A DNA stretch of 64,000 nucleotides from Sistotremastrum niveocremeum HHB9708 (Eukaryota; Basidiomycota; Agaricomycetes; Sistotremastrales; Sistotremastraceae): contig KV419452.1 of NCBI GenBank assembly GCA_001630475.1, forward strand, positions 3,403 through 67,402, in the 5' to 3' direction. The notes below the pieces were generated by a model, which had not been told where the DNA came from, ran no database searches, and saw only the letters and a program-made list of their open reading frames with translations. This document shows positions 1 to 11,799 of this stretch, in pieces (position 1 is the stretch's first letter; every line of letters starts with the position of its first letter). The position numbers and the translations under genes are program-made.

Positions 1-104
1 AACTGGACCTTAGAACACTAACTGGACTTTTGAACTCTGGTTATGGCAGGACTTTGAAACCCTGATACTATTTGTGTTCATCCTTGCAAATTGGGAACAG
101 TAAC

Positions 105-200
105 ATCAAGAAATTTTAGGTGTCCTTTTTCAACTTTAGAGGACTTGAAAGTACTCCAAAGTACTCCAAATTTGAAAAAGGACACCTAAAATTTCCTGAT
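105..200. repeat. Near-perfect inverted repeat, 29-bp arms
   Basis: Bases 105-133 pair with 172-200 with a single mismatch, leaving a 38-base loop. The loop itself holds two copies of a short AGTACTCCAA-like motif. The structure lies just downstream of the stop codon of the minus-strand potassium transporter gene, so its transcript would fold into a strong hairpin. It could be a 3'-end hairpin or a very small MITE; no clear target-site duplication is visible. The rest of 1-262 shows no gene. Confidence 0.75.
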
Positions 201-262
201 GAAGACTAGTACCATTTGGATCTATCTATGATACATCAAGGCTCAAAACAACAAAAACTGTC

Positions 263-3200
263 CTAAAGCACACCATGCTCAAGGTCAGGTGAACCTTCCA
301 ATGGGGGTGTCAACCTAGTCACATCTCTTGTGATGTCTGCATTGTAGTTTATCTTATGCTGATCTCCATTGGGAAAGTTAGGTGCATGGTTATCCGATTG
401 ATCCAATGAATCAGAAACAGATGAACTGGAAACAGAAGGGGAAATTGATCCATCTTCATTCTGTTCCACCATGACTGGATCACTATATTGGTGTTGTTTG
501 AACTCAGAGGGTAAGAGGACAGCCCTGTCAATAGCAACAGGAAGACCACGATGTCGACCACGTAGCATGATGGCACACACAATGACCTTGGATAGTGGGC
601 GGAAAGCACCAGAGAATGAGTAATTAGCCTGCCAAAGTCAGGAGGTATTCAAAGGGAAATAAGAATTACTACATACATTTGGTGTGCCCAAACTTAGTCC
701 TACTGTCCCATAGGCTGACACAATTTCAAAGACTGGAATTGATAAACTTCAGAAGAACACATCTCTAAACATGAAAATCAAACATACCAACTTGGAAAAT
801 ATTGAACCAATTCTCATTACTGGTGTCCTGAATCTGATCTCGCTGAAGCATGTACATTAGCTAAGATGCTGGTGATGCAAAGATAGCAATAATTACCTCA
901 ACAATGCAGATTAGGAAAAGAGCCAAGCCAAGCCACCACATATCTGATTATGACTTGAGCACACACAAGCTAACATTCCACAAGAAAAGCAAGCTGAAAG
1001 CTCACCAAATGCTAGTTGTTTTCTGGCATGCCAGGCCAGGTACTTGCCCCATATAGCTGTCCTGGATCCATGAGGGTCAGGGTTGGGCTCATCGGAGTCT
1101 TCAGGACCCTGGGTCTCATAGACACCAAATGACTTTTCTTCATAAACATTTGTTGATCCTGTTGATGTAGTCAGAGATGCATAATAATCAATGATAGTAA
1201 AGAATTATCAGTAATACTCACGGACACTTGACAAAGATTATTCAAAGATCAGCAAGATGACACAAGGTTGATGAAATACCTCATTGCAATAGGGTCTATG
1301 GTACATGGTCAACTCATCCTTTGGTTTTTTTGGATAGAGAAAGAGCTCACAAACACTGACATACATCATAGTCACATAGAGAACCCTATTCTTAATAAAA
1401 AAAGTGGTGTTGAACAAGGAAGAGGAAATGACTTACTTAACAGCAGGTGCCAGGGCTGACAAGCTCACAGTAGCAAATCCTGCTGCACGCACTGCTGTGG
1501 CCTGTAGTAAACCAAGTGCAATCCGAGTTCCAACTGGGATGGTTTCTATCTCTGGATTTCCAATGTCAAGGACCAGGAAAAAGAACCAATCAGTGCAGCT
1601 AAGATTTTTCTTTTTTTAAAATGACAGAGATTGAGATGATCACAATTAAGACATACTTGAGAATGAGCAGCACTGTCAGGAGGAACCATGTCTGGTGTGA
1701 TGGAAACAAGTAGATGAAGCATCGGCGAGGATGATCAAGGAGGAAATGCAGGGTTTCATTGAGTCTTGATTTTGGGCTCACACCTTTTGTGATCATCCAG
1801 ACAAAAAAACGGAGGCTATGAGAAAGTTACAATCAAATATACACTTTGGAACAGGAAACCTACAAAATAGGCTGCCAGAGAAGTGAGCTTGGCACAGTGT
1901 GATCCAACGAGTACTCACAAATGCAGTGTTACCAGCCAAGACAAGAAAAACCATTATGAAAATCATAGGATATGCAGTTTGAAAGGGGACCATAGATTGA
2001 TCAACCAGCGAGGAGCCTGTGTTGGTGTAGGCAGACGTAGTCTGATAAAGTGCAAACCTAGTATCCGTTGTCAGAAACATTATCAAACTCAAAAATCAAG
2101 AGAGCCCACCACGGGGGCGCAACCGGCCGATGAAGGGCTGGAGGTTCGAAGTCATTTCGCCACCGTTGGGCCGAGACGTATGGGGCAATGACCACAAATC
2201 CAATGATTTGGAGGCCAATGTGGTACTTCAAGGGCACATGAGAGTGGGAGAAGTATTAGCAAACTTGACTTACAATTCCGACAATCCACAAGAGTACATT
2301 CAGCGCCCTGTATTCGACACCCCCTAACTCCTCCAGTTCCTCCCTGGTCAGCATTTCAAATGCCGAATTTCGTCCCACTCTGGCCTCGAAGGTGACGTAG
2401 GGTACGCCTTTAGCATCGGAACTCTTCTCTGCGTTTGGAGGTTCGTTATTGGCGCGCGTGGGCCCTGCGACGTTTGTATATGTCGTTACCAGAGGGATCG
2501 TCATAGTCCGTTTGAGTCGACGTTGAGCGGATGGAAAGAATTTTTTGAAGATAAAAGAAACCCAAGTCGGCGGGCCAGGGAATCCTCCGAAGTCTTTGTT
2601 GATGGAGCGCATCGGGTGAACCATCGACGGATGGGGAATGTGAGACGCAGCTGACCGCGCCTGAGATTGCAAAGTTGCACTACGAGGCATGCGATGATGT
2701 AGACCCTCGGTGAACTGTTGTCTGGGATATGAGAAGCTGTTTTCAGCATAGGAACTACCGCTCGGTCGTCGAGGGCGTCGCCCGTGCGCTACGTCTGTGC
2801 TGATTGAATTTCGTGTACCAGTTCGCTCTGCCCGGACCCTCTCATCCTGGGAGAATGTATTCGTGAATGATCGAGAGAGGGGTCGTTGAACAGATGGTGT
2901 GGGTGCGAATCCAACTTGCAGTGACTGAGGGTTGGTGTTGGTAGTCTGCAGAGTCTGAGAACGAGGAAATCCATTGATACGATTGGGATAAGCCTGAGTC
3001 TCCGCCCGAACAGAGGATGAGGGAAGGTGGAGGTCACTCTTCGCACTTGGATAAGCTCGCCCTAAACGGTCATGATTCGGCTGGGAAATTTCGGCAGCAT
3101 GCCGTTCAGCACTGCGTTCGGCTTTAGCGTCGCCGTCTGAATTTTGGGCTATCCAACCCATGGGATCGATGAGCTTCGGTTTATCGCCGACTACTCTACG

Positions 3201-3883
3201 AATCATATCAACATTGAGCTTCTTTGACTTCTTCCCGCGTGAAGAAGAAGAAACCGGAGAGGATGATCGGGCACGGCGAACGCGAGGGTTTGGGTGAAAA
3301 CGACCCATGAGACGAATGTGCCAGGGAACACCGGCTTGAGGGACGGAAGAGGAATGTCCGGGTAGTTGGCGATGAGAAATGAGGTGTTGAAGCTCGTATT
3401 CGAAGAACGACCTGGAACACGACTATGACACTAGTTATGACGCACGTCGAAGAGAACCAACCTCCTGATATAAACCATAATCCAGCTGATGGTAACCTAT
3501 AATACTGGTCAGGACGCGAGCAATAGTAATTATGTTTCAGAGTAAACTGACCGGGCTTCCGAGTAGCATTTGGGCAAATAATATAGATTGTTGGAAAGCA
3601 GTCAGGGACGACAAATCGATTGTTTGGAGACCAGTAACAGTCATAGCAGAGACACAGTTGAACAAAGCGTCGACATAAGAGATGTGGAATTCGCCATTCG
3701 CAGCGAAGAGAACAGCGGAGCAGACTAGAGGAGTAACGGTGCTGTTCCGGATGAGTAAAATGTACAGGGAGAGACAGTGAGCACGCACAAGAATATTAGG
3801 TGAATTCTATAAAAGTTGAGGTTTCGCTTGAGGAACGAGACGACACCTGGACTAGGAGGTGTCTTTTCGTCGTCGTCGTCCAT
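263..3883 (-). CDS. TRK1: TRK-family potassium transporter
   Basis: High-affinity K+ uptake protein of the plasma membrane, 924 aa from 17 exons (3789-3883, 3552-3741, 3462-3496, 2274-3411, 2110-2225, 1919-2057, 1864-1871, 1657-1815, 1437-1598, 1351-1385, 1280-1295, 1222-1226, 1006-1158, 897-943, 788-842, 677-732, 263-628). All four pore-loop signatures are readable: SAMTVTGLQT, SAYTNTGSSL, GFATVSLSAL and SAYGTVGLSL. The start follows FYRIHLIFF, the usual first membrane segment. Exon 4 encodes the long hydrophilic loop of fungal TRKs (about 380 residues). Exons of 8, 16 and 5 nt are needed to give PIFLRFFVW and YPIAMSVRSTNVYEE, both conserved stretches. The family assignment is firm. The smallest exons are inferred from frame and conservation. 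Confidence 0.95.
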
Positions 3884-4216
3884 GGTTGAGTGGAGAGGAG
3901 CCTCATCTTTGTTATTGAATATTTGGTTCTAGATTCAGCTGCTTCGCCTTTACTCCTTGGCTTCTGATGACGCGGACGGTCCATTCGGAGACACAGAACC
4001 CTTGCTCACTGACGCTGACGCTGTTCTTAATCCCTGTCTACGACTTCACACACGACGAGGACATGTGGCTGCCCTGAGCGTGCCATCAAAAATTTTCTGG
4101 GGACCGTCGACTCCCCACCTCGAGTTTTTTGAGACTCCGCATCTCCTCGAGGGTGCTGGTCCCCTGCTCCGCATAAATACTCCCGGCTCTCTTCACGTTT
4201 CCTTCATTCCTTCATC
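3884..4216. promoter_or_regulatory. Shared divergent promoter region
   Basis: This is the 333 bp between the start codons of the minus-strand TRK gene and the plus-strand Ser/Pro-rich gene. An ATAAATA motif at 4173-4179 sits about 40 bases before the plus-strand start and could act as its TATA element. No other gene is seen here. Confidence 0.45.
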
Positions 4217-5028
4217 ATGCCTTTCGACGTCCCAGAGACTCGCCTCCCTTCCTTCCGTTCCGTCAAGAAGGTCTTGAAAGCTGAGCTGGTCAGTTTGGTT
4301 CAACACTACCCGTCATACTAGTAGCGGCTAATTTCTTTCGCAAGTCTTCACCTTCGCGTCTCCGTCGCTGGTCTTCGATGCGCCAACCCAGTCGATCTCC
4401 CCGTCATGGTCGCATATCTGCACCCTCACCTTCACATAGCTCGCCCACCGTATGTCATTATCAGTATACTGGGAGGCTTGATACTTCATACGTTTCCCAG
4501 AAACTTTACGCTCCCTATGATTCCGCGACCGTCGAGTTCGCTTCAACGGAGTTTCTCACTTTGGATGAGGAACCTTGGATTGCTGTGGACATGTCTACAC
4601 CGCATCCAGATTTCGGTCTTCCCATGTTTTCTCTTGCCCAGAATTCGTCCAACATCTCCCTCAACAGCGTGTACTCAACGGAGTCCGCTTCCGGAGACGA
4701 TGTCCCTGGCTACAATCACCCAGGAACCCATTCTTTCCTGGCCTCAGAGCCAATCTCTCACGCAAATTCTCTTGCAAACTCAGAGTCATCGAGTTCATAT
4801 CTGCCCGACTTCCGTCGATCAGTCATCATGCTCAACTCTGCTCCACCCCCTCGGCCACCGCGCCGACGTCCCGCCCCTCGATCACCGACTTCGGTGTACC
4901 CCTTCGTTCCGGCCGCTAAAATTCCACTCCTTCATCGTCGACTTGGCTCTTACTCGAGCATCACTAGCGGTGGTCTTTCCTCTCACGCATCAAGAGAAGG
5001 ATCTTTGAATGGCTTTGGACCTTCCTAA
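4217..5028 (+). CDS. Ser/Pro-rich protein of unknown function
   Basis: The start ATG gives MPFDVPETRLPSF. Exon 1 is 4217-4288 and exon 2 begins at 4345, both with consensus splice sites and in frame. A 51-base stretch at 4450-4500 has a GTATGT donor and a CCCAG acceptor and is a multiple of three, so the product is 234 aa if it is spliced out and 251 aa if it is kept. The protein is rich in Ser, Pro and Arg (for example PPPRPPRRRPAPR) and has no recognisable domain, signal peptide or membrane segment. It is divergent from the TRK gene. The function is unknown, and low complexity makes even family assignment impossible by eye. Confidence 0.65.
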
Positions 5029-6448
5029 ATGTCTTTCTTTTCCAAGACAAACAGTGCCGGGTGCACTCTCGATAATAACATAAATATGAATACCTGTATT
5101 TTTGGGCGCCCATACGAACGTTTGGGTTTGTACACTCTTTCCCTATTATTGATGTATGTATCCGTATCTTGCCCGTAATTTGGCAGGGCTCTGCTTTTCA
5201 AAACAGCAATAACGACTTTGTAATACTCGTCTCGTACTAGACCTAAATGCTTCCGGTTGAGCGCTTACCACCGTCTCTTCGAGTCAAGCCCATCCCTTCG
5301 GGGTGACGTAGACCCGGTCGTTCCCATATGGGGACCCTGTACCGTCTAATACCACCACCACCACCACCACCTTACTTGTTTGAGCTTGTGAGACATCTGC
5401 ACGCTATGATATTTTGCTTCCAGGCTACAAGTTCTGATTCACCAGCCCTCAGTAATCAGCTTCAGGTCCGGTGATGATCTAGGGGGGCTTTCCCAGTGGG
5501 TCGAGCATCTCAGGAGTGTGCGCGAGCCGCATCGACGGCGGCATCGTGTCTACGCCGTGATTGAGCCTCATGCCCTACACCTGCCAACATGATTGACATG
5601 CATGAAGACCACGAGTACTCAAATCTCTTGTGTCATCAAGGCCGTCGATGATGTTCGTATCCGTCCTCGCTTACAGCGTGTCCATCCAAAATGCTTTGGA
5701 CTTCGACGTCCACTCAATACGCGGGGCCATGCTGGTGGTATGAGGTGGTGAATTCCACTGAAGGGACATTGTGAGTCCTATCAGTTAATCATTATTTGGT
5801 CACCAATTTGATTATGGAATTTCAAGAGGCTAAATTGATTTGACATCTGCATCTAAGCTAGAAATTATCATTTGAAACGGTCTCGCGAGTCTGCTTTAGC
5901 TTCAGGAGCTCCCTTTTGACATTCGAAAGCAATCAAAAGATGCGTCTATGCCAACCCGAAAGTCCTTCGGGGGCCTTTTTCTCGTCTCTTGAGCATTGGT
6001 GAACTGAGCAGCATTCGTTTCTTGCGTCATACCATCGGAAACTGCATGTATTTCGTATTTTTGTCTCTACATTGATCAATTGAAGGGTATACTGAGATTG
6101 GCTTTTGTTGTCAGTAAAGCCATGGCATCATTCGGTTGAAGGGAAGGGTCGGGGTGATGTTTATTTACTATGCGCATACCACCCTACTCCGGCTCCCAAC
6201 GTCCCGCTATGATGGATCTCTGTGCAGTTGAGATCCACAATCCGTGTCGAACTGCGCTATAAGCTGAATATCTTCAAGGCATCTAACTAGCATTCCCCTT
6301 CATACCTTCGTATATCTCGTTCGTTCTAGTATGACGGAGGAAAACGGAAGCGGTACCCATAAAAAGGAGTGGCCCGAGCTCCCGAGCTCGAAACACCGAC
6401 GTTGGGCTACCACCACTTGTCCGCCACCTTCCCAAGAACTCCTTAGAT
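5029..6448. other. Intergenic, no gene recognised
   Basis: About 1.4 kb with no coherent spliced reading frame on either strand. A short (ACC)n microsatellite lies at 5351-5371. The last part is presumably the promoter of the zinc-finger gene. Confidence 0.5.
5351..5371. repeat. (ACC)7 microsatellite
   Basis: Seven uninterrupted ACC triplets in the intergenic DNA between the Ser/Pro-rich gene and the zinc-finger gene. It is not within a recognised coding frame. Confidence 0.9.
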
Positions 6449-7584
6449 ATGGCATACTATTGCCAGCGCTGCGATAGGACATTTTGGTCGGAACACGCGT
6501 ACCAACAACATGTCGAAAACTCTTCAGCTCACTATTGGTGTGAAAAGTGCGACAGAGACTTTGTGTCTTATCATGCGCGAAGAAGCCACTACATCCAAAG
6601 CGGGTTTCATCACTTCTGTCACAAATGCGACGAGGACTTTGAAAGCAGGCGAGGCCTCCTAAGGCATTTCTCCGAAGATCATTGGTACTGCGGTCGACAC
6701 AACACTGTCAGTGGATTCCAGAGTTTTCTTCCACTCACAACCACTCATCTTGGCTGGCAACAGATTTTCGATTCGTCCTTGGGATTGAAGGAACACTATG
6801 TCCAGAGCCCTGACCATCATTACTGTCAAAAATGCTCTCAGCACTTCGACGACAAAGTCAGCCTCTGGGACCATAATGTCAGAGAGCACAACGGTTGTCG
6901 GGAATGCGAAAGGGTACGCTTTACCAGTTTCAATTACTCAAATGATAACCAGTGTTGTGATAGACTTTTGATACTGCGACCAAATTGAAGAATCATGATA
7001 AGAACGTTCACTTCTGGTGTGAGCCCTGCGATAGGTTCTTTCAAAATCAGAACAGTCTTGACCAGCACTTGCGTTCATCTACGCATCAACCCAAGAACGT
7101 CAGATGTCCCGGCTTAGGTTGCGGCCGATCCTTCGTTTCGCACTCTGCCCTCTTGCTCCACTTCGAAGCTGGAAATTGCCCTTCCGGGATGACTCGAGAG
7201 GAGCTCAATCGGATAGTCGTGCAAGCGGATCGCAACAACATCATAACCAATCCTGCTCGTCTCATCGCCGGTCCACAGGGTTACCAACAGCCCAGTGCGA
7301 CCGACTACTGGGCCACCGCCCGCTCTTGGAATGGCAGTGCATACGAATGCTTCCTTTGTCACGGAACTTTCAGGAGCTTACAGTCACTGAACACACATCT
7401 ACAAAGCCCCAGACATCGCGAAAGGATCTACCGATGCCCCAATCAGTCATGCGGGATCGAATATAGTGTGCTCAGTGCGCTATGCCAACACGTGGAGAAT
7501 GGCAGCTGCGGAGTCAGTAGATTTAGAGCAGTCCGAAATGCTCTGGACTCGCTGGCCACTAACATGCGTCTTCTTACCGTCTGA
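6449..7584 (+). CDS. Multi-finger C2H2 zinc-finger protein
   Basis: Three exons (6449-6706, 6764-6913, 6964-7584) give 342 aa. About ten tandem finger-like units are readable. Each starts with an aromatic residue and C-x2-C, has a central Phe and Leu, and ends H-x4/6-H, as in YYCQRCDRTF and FWCEPCDRFF. The fourth unit has C-x2-H (CGRH) in place of C-x2-C, and two later units use C-x4-C and end in Cys. Splicing at 6707-6763 and 6914-6963 restores continuous fingers; without it a stop intervenes. The inter-finger linkers differ from the TGEKP type, so RNA or protein binding is as possible as DNA binding. Zinc binding is secure; the biological role is unknown. Confidence 0.8.
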
Positions 7585-7853
7585 TGCATCGCTCGATTGA
7601 CGAATTACAGAACAGGGCAGCAATTTACAGTAATATTGATCTTGCTAATTTATTGGTGTCTCTTTCTTGGGTTATATTTCATGTAGTTGGACTATGCATC
7701 AGTATCTCGACACATGATCGTCTGATTGGCCACATTGATCTATATTGACATACACAATAGTGTTGCACTATATCCAAGCTTTCAAGTGCGTGGACTTGGA
7801 AGCTGTCATCTCTGCTTCCGAACGGCGACCGCAGAACCTACTTTTGCAAGTTC

Positions 7854-8593
7854 ATGTTGAGGTTACGAACACTAACTTCCACGGCTCCTGTCAGCCAAAA
7901 GGTCTTTCGCCGTGCATCGCCATACTATAGGCCCTTCCGTCTGTGCTTGAGAAGTGCACACGACCAAGCCACTACTCCGGAATCTGACGTCTATCATGGC
8001 CCTTTGGCCTCAACTTTTCGTCGACTAAAAATATTTTCTCTGTTTTCTCTGGCATTGACAACCTCTGTCTCCCCTCTCATCCTCATAATTGAGTCGCCTC
8101 TGCCAGATTCGGCACGCTACGCGCTTGCTGCAACCGCTGTCCTCACGTCGGGAGTCTCGACAGGCCTTGTGAGCTGGTGCGGGGCACCGTATGTATCAAG
8201 TGCCAGAAAATTAGTCGACGGATCGGCTATAGAAATGGAGACGAAATCTCTCTTTCTGAAGAGTCGTTTCACAAAAGTGTACGATCCTGCATTTCTGGTC
8301 GATACTGGGCGTTTTTTTGCAAAGTACGAGTTAGCCGAAAAGCTTTCTACATCCGCACACAAGAAGTCAGCCTCTGAAACTCCAATCGAGGAAACAGTGG
8401 CGGAGACGCGGGACGAGGCAGGGGCTCTACTTGGGAGGTGGATTGTCAAATGGGAAGGACAGGAGGGGCATTGTCGACAAGTCGGAAAAGTCAATAGGTG
8501 AGATCCTCGGTGTAAAATCAAAATCTTATAGCTGAAACCTGCTTCAGATATTTTAACATTCATGAGGAATTGATGCCATTCAGGTTTCGGTGA
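7854..8593 (+). CDS. TMEM70/TMEM186-like mitochondrial membrane protein
   Basis: Two exons (7854-8497, 8548-8593), 229 aa. The N-terminus MLRLRTLTSTAPVSQKVFRR is basic and hydroxylated, like a mitochondrial targeting sequence. It is followed by YHGPLASTFRRLKIFSL and two hydrophobic segments separated by a short turn, the arrangement of the TMEM70/186/223 family, whose animal members help assemble respiratory complexes. The second exon supplies the conserved-looking C-terminus RYFNIHEELMPFRFR. Its 3' end converges on the kinase gene with only 72 bp between the stop codons. The assignment is by recall of family features; a specific assembly factor cannot be named. Confidence 0.7.
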
Positions 8594-8665
8594 AGGCACG
8601 ACTTCTTTCTGAGATCTAGTCCCCATCACCGATTAGAATTATCTTTATTTCAACTGGCGGTAATA

Positions 8666-10213
8666 TCACAACTTCGAGGCTGGAGCCTTTTCACTCTCTC
8701 TGATGACTATCTCAGCTAGGTTCCCGAGCGCTGGGAATAAGTTAGTATGTATCCCAGCATGTTCTGAGCTGGCCTGTCGACGAGCAAATCTTGCCGCAAT
8801 TCCTTGTGATATAATGGCCAACTGTGGGGAGGGAAGCGAACACCTTAGAGAGATCCTCAACCAGATGATATCAGAAGAAGGCTCACTCGCAAAAACATCC
8901 AACTCCGAGCGAACGTCATTTCTCGGATAGGATAAGGCCAACCAGTCAGCCGCGAGTATTCTCTCTCCAGTTGCTCCAACTCGATGGGTTGTTGCGTAGG
9001 GTCGTTCTTGAACCCACGTAACATACTGGCAACGTTTGCAATGCCTTCCGGCAAGTCGTGAGGATTGATAGACCATGGTTGAGTCAGATTGGCTAAGTCG
9101 GCAAGCTGATGCAATTCTTCAGTCTTCCTTTGATAGACTGGTGCAGAAAGCTCACCGGAGACCCAAGAGTGCAAAGTTCCCAATCTAGGATACCGATAAC
9201 TTGGGGCTTCGTTGGATGAAATATCAAATTGTCCAGTTTGTAATCTCCGTGTACTATCCGCAAACCAGTCTTGGCTTCATCGGGAAGATTTGCCTGATAC
9301 CAGTTGACAAGCTCATCAAATCGCGGAATCTTGCCTTGCCAATACGTCAACAGAAGAGATCGTAGCAATATAATCAAAGTCATACCAATCTGTTTGTCCG
9401 TGTCCACATCCACAACTGCCGCTTGTGCCAATGATACTCGGCTCAGGGATTTGATTTGTCGAGGAAAATAAGGCGTAGAGGGACCGAAAGATGATAGTCC
9501 AACCTCGGAAGGCTTCACAGCAGCCAGAGCGGCAAGAGCACGGACAGCAGATAACCAGCTACCCAGAAACATTTCAGTCGGTCTCGTCATTGATTAGGTA
9601 CACACATACCATTCTTTTCGATCGGCAGGATCGATCTGCAACATTCTGACATCTGTGAAGATCCTCCCTTCCAGAAACTCCATAATATAGAAAGGTGTGC
9701 CGATGACGTTCTTGTCCTCGCACAAGATAATGGGTTCTGGAACGGGAACTCGTCGCGAAGGGAGGGTTGTTGATCGTTTATTCCATTTGTCTAAAGCTTC
9801 GAGCGTCGTGAACTCTCGTTCGATTTGATGTGCCGTTGACGAGAGCAGCTGTCCAGCAGGCTTTTTCCGCAGCACAAAACGGACGCCACTAGTACAAGTT
9901 ATTAGACTCGCCAGAACCAAAGCTCAGCTTGACTCACCCAGCGTCCGTGAGGAAATAGGTTGGGTTGGACTACGATGATGGATTGGCAAGAGGTCGAAAC
10001 ATATCGAAGAATATCACACCTGCCCATACTAAACAATCGTGAACACTCGTCTGCTGTTGTGTATCGAATAACTACCTTGAATTGCTTCACGACAACGGGA
10101 CTCTGCACTCGCCTCACACTTGTAGCCAGATATTGGTTGAGTGATTCGACATCAATATTGGCCCTGATTTCGCCGTATTCGCCACCAATCTTAGGTGCTG
10201 AAGGACCGGACAT
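8666..10213 (-). CDS. APH-fold phosphotransferase (ACAD10/11 N-domain type)
   Basis: Eight exons (10076-10213, 10020-10028, 9938-9969, 9610-9888, 9386-9558, 9156-9334, 8887-9105, 8666-8821) give 394 aa. The aminoglycoside-phosphotransferase/choline-kinase-like fold is shown by the catalytic [11 protein letters not shown] loop and the metal-binding [12 protein letters not shown] motif. The N-terminal [19 protein letters not shown] and [13 protein letters not shown] segments are those seen in the kinase half of ACAD10/11 and in stand-alone fungal relatives. The ACAD proteins phosphorylate 4-hydroxyacyl-CoA; whether this one does is inference. Exon 2 is only 9 nt (Tyr-Gly-Gln), and the conserved loop is incomplete without it. 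Confidence 0.85.
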
Positions 10214-10683
10214 GATGATCCACAGCTAAAGGATGGGACCTCCCGGACACAGGGAACGAGCAGGTCCCCAAGGAGAATGGTCACCGGACCGAATATAGCA
10301 TTTTTCACGCGCTTCTTGGAAATCAGTGCTGCAGCAAACCGTTTATATCGGGATTATCAGTTATGCGTTTGCATGAAAGTGGACTTAGAAATCCAGCTGA
10401 GCTCTGGAATTGAACGAGATGAAAAGATATGTTCTCGAGGTGAGATCACAAAGTAAGCGATTGACCGATATCTTTCGCGCATGTCCGAGTGAGTCACTTC
10501 ATAGCACTTTTGCCGTGCCTATAAGTATATACGTACCTAGTACTGGTGAGCTGGGAGCTTGAAACGATCACACCGACCGCGACATCGCGATGACATTCCT
10601 CAGAACTGAGAATCCAAGTCTATCCTCGAACTGACAAATAGTATCGGTTGAATCCATTAATCCGTTGATCGACTATCCATGAT
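10214..10683. other. Intergenic, no gene recognised
   Basis: 470 bp between the start of the APH-type kinase gene and the stop of the methyltransferase gene, both on the minus strand. It presumably holds the kinase promoter and the methyltransferase 3' end. No reading frame is supported. Confidence 0.5.
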
Positions 10684-11799
10684 TCAAAGCTCCCAAGCCT
10701 TCCAATGTTCTCGTTCTTCGTCCGTTACACCGTTTGGAAGAGAGTATCCCCATGTTAACACGTAGTGTGAAAGTACGAGATCCAACTCCTCAACCTCGTC
10801 TAACATTTCGAGCCTTGAAATCCTGACATCCATAAGTAGCTCGTTCATAAATGCACAGACAACGAGAAGAACCCACCTGCTCAATTCCTCCTCGGAGATA
10901 CATTTTTGTCTGACTGTTCTCAGCGTCATAGCTTGAGCGGATTGGATTCCACCGTTGAACAACCTCTGAAGCTGAGCTTCCAGAGCCGACGACTCTTCAA
11001 CCCCTGGGATTTCAATGTTCCTGGCCCTTAGGTTTTCCTTCATCACTCTCCCAAATGAATCATTAAGCCCGAACATCTCGTATATCAGGCCGGAACAACC
11101 ACCCGTGATGGTCGACGTGAACCATGACACTATGCCATGGGACACAGAGGGTCGTAGGTAGACGAAGACACATTCGGCGATGAAGAGAGTTGGCAGGGTA
11201 GGATCCAAGACTCCGTTCTGGACCAAGACACCAAGCGTGGATTCTGGAGGGAGCCGAAGGTCGATGGGCTCCAGATGATAGACTTCGGCTGACAGTCCCG
11301 TGCCTCCTGCGATGATCTTTACGTTCTCACCGAGTAATATACTCAGTTCTTTGTGTTTACGGATTGACATCGCCTTCTTCCCAGTGACTTCAGGAAAGTC
11401 AATCTCAACATAGCGAGCTAGCCGTTCCTTGCAGGAGCTCGACTGACCCCTTCATTCAATAGAGTGACCCACAAGAGAAACACAGATACCCACAGCGATC
11501 CTCCAAAATCGAGTATCGCTTCCAGCACCTAAGCTAACAACTTGTTTCTTGCGGTTATCCGTGACTCTCAAGTTAAGCCATCTATAGACGAGCTTATCAA
11601 TTGCTTCTGCGCGAACATAAGTTCCGATGTTTATCAAAGGTGGACGAGGGGGTGCTGAATGTGCTCTAGGGACCAGAAGATGGATGAAGGGATCCTTTAG
11701 ATAATCCCTTCGAACAGCAGATAGGCGAGATTGAGATGCATCCGTGTCCGTAGATCGAATCGCAGCGTCTGCATCACGGTTACTGGGTGAGTCGATCAT
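10684..11799 (-). CDS. PPM1: Leucine carboxyl methyltransferase (PP2A)
   Basis: Three exons (11494-11799, 10877-11427, 10684-10822), 331 aa. The enzyme methylates the C-terminal leucine carboxylate of the PP2A catalytic subunit using S-adenosylmethionine, which controls assembly of the holoenzyme. Visible family marks are VVSLGAGSDTRFWR (SAM-binding loop), RYVEIDFPEV, LFIAECVFVYL, FGRVMKENL and LEMLDEVEELDL near the C-terminus. The start chosen (MIDSPSNRDAD) leads directly into RRDYLKDPFIHLLV, the usual early motif; an upstream in-frame extension exists but has no family counterpart. The length agrees with LCMT1. Confidence 0.93.

Noticed and set aside
8117-8629. 170-codon minus-strand frame overlapping the TMEM70-like gene
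   Set aside because: It is the antisense shadow of a gene with clear family features and correct splicing.
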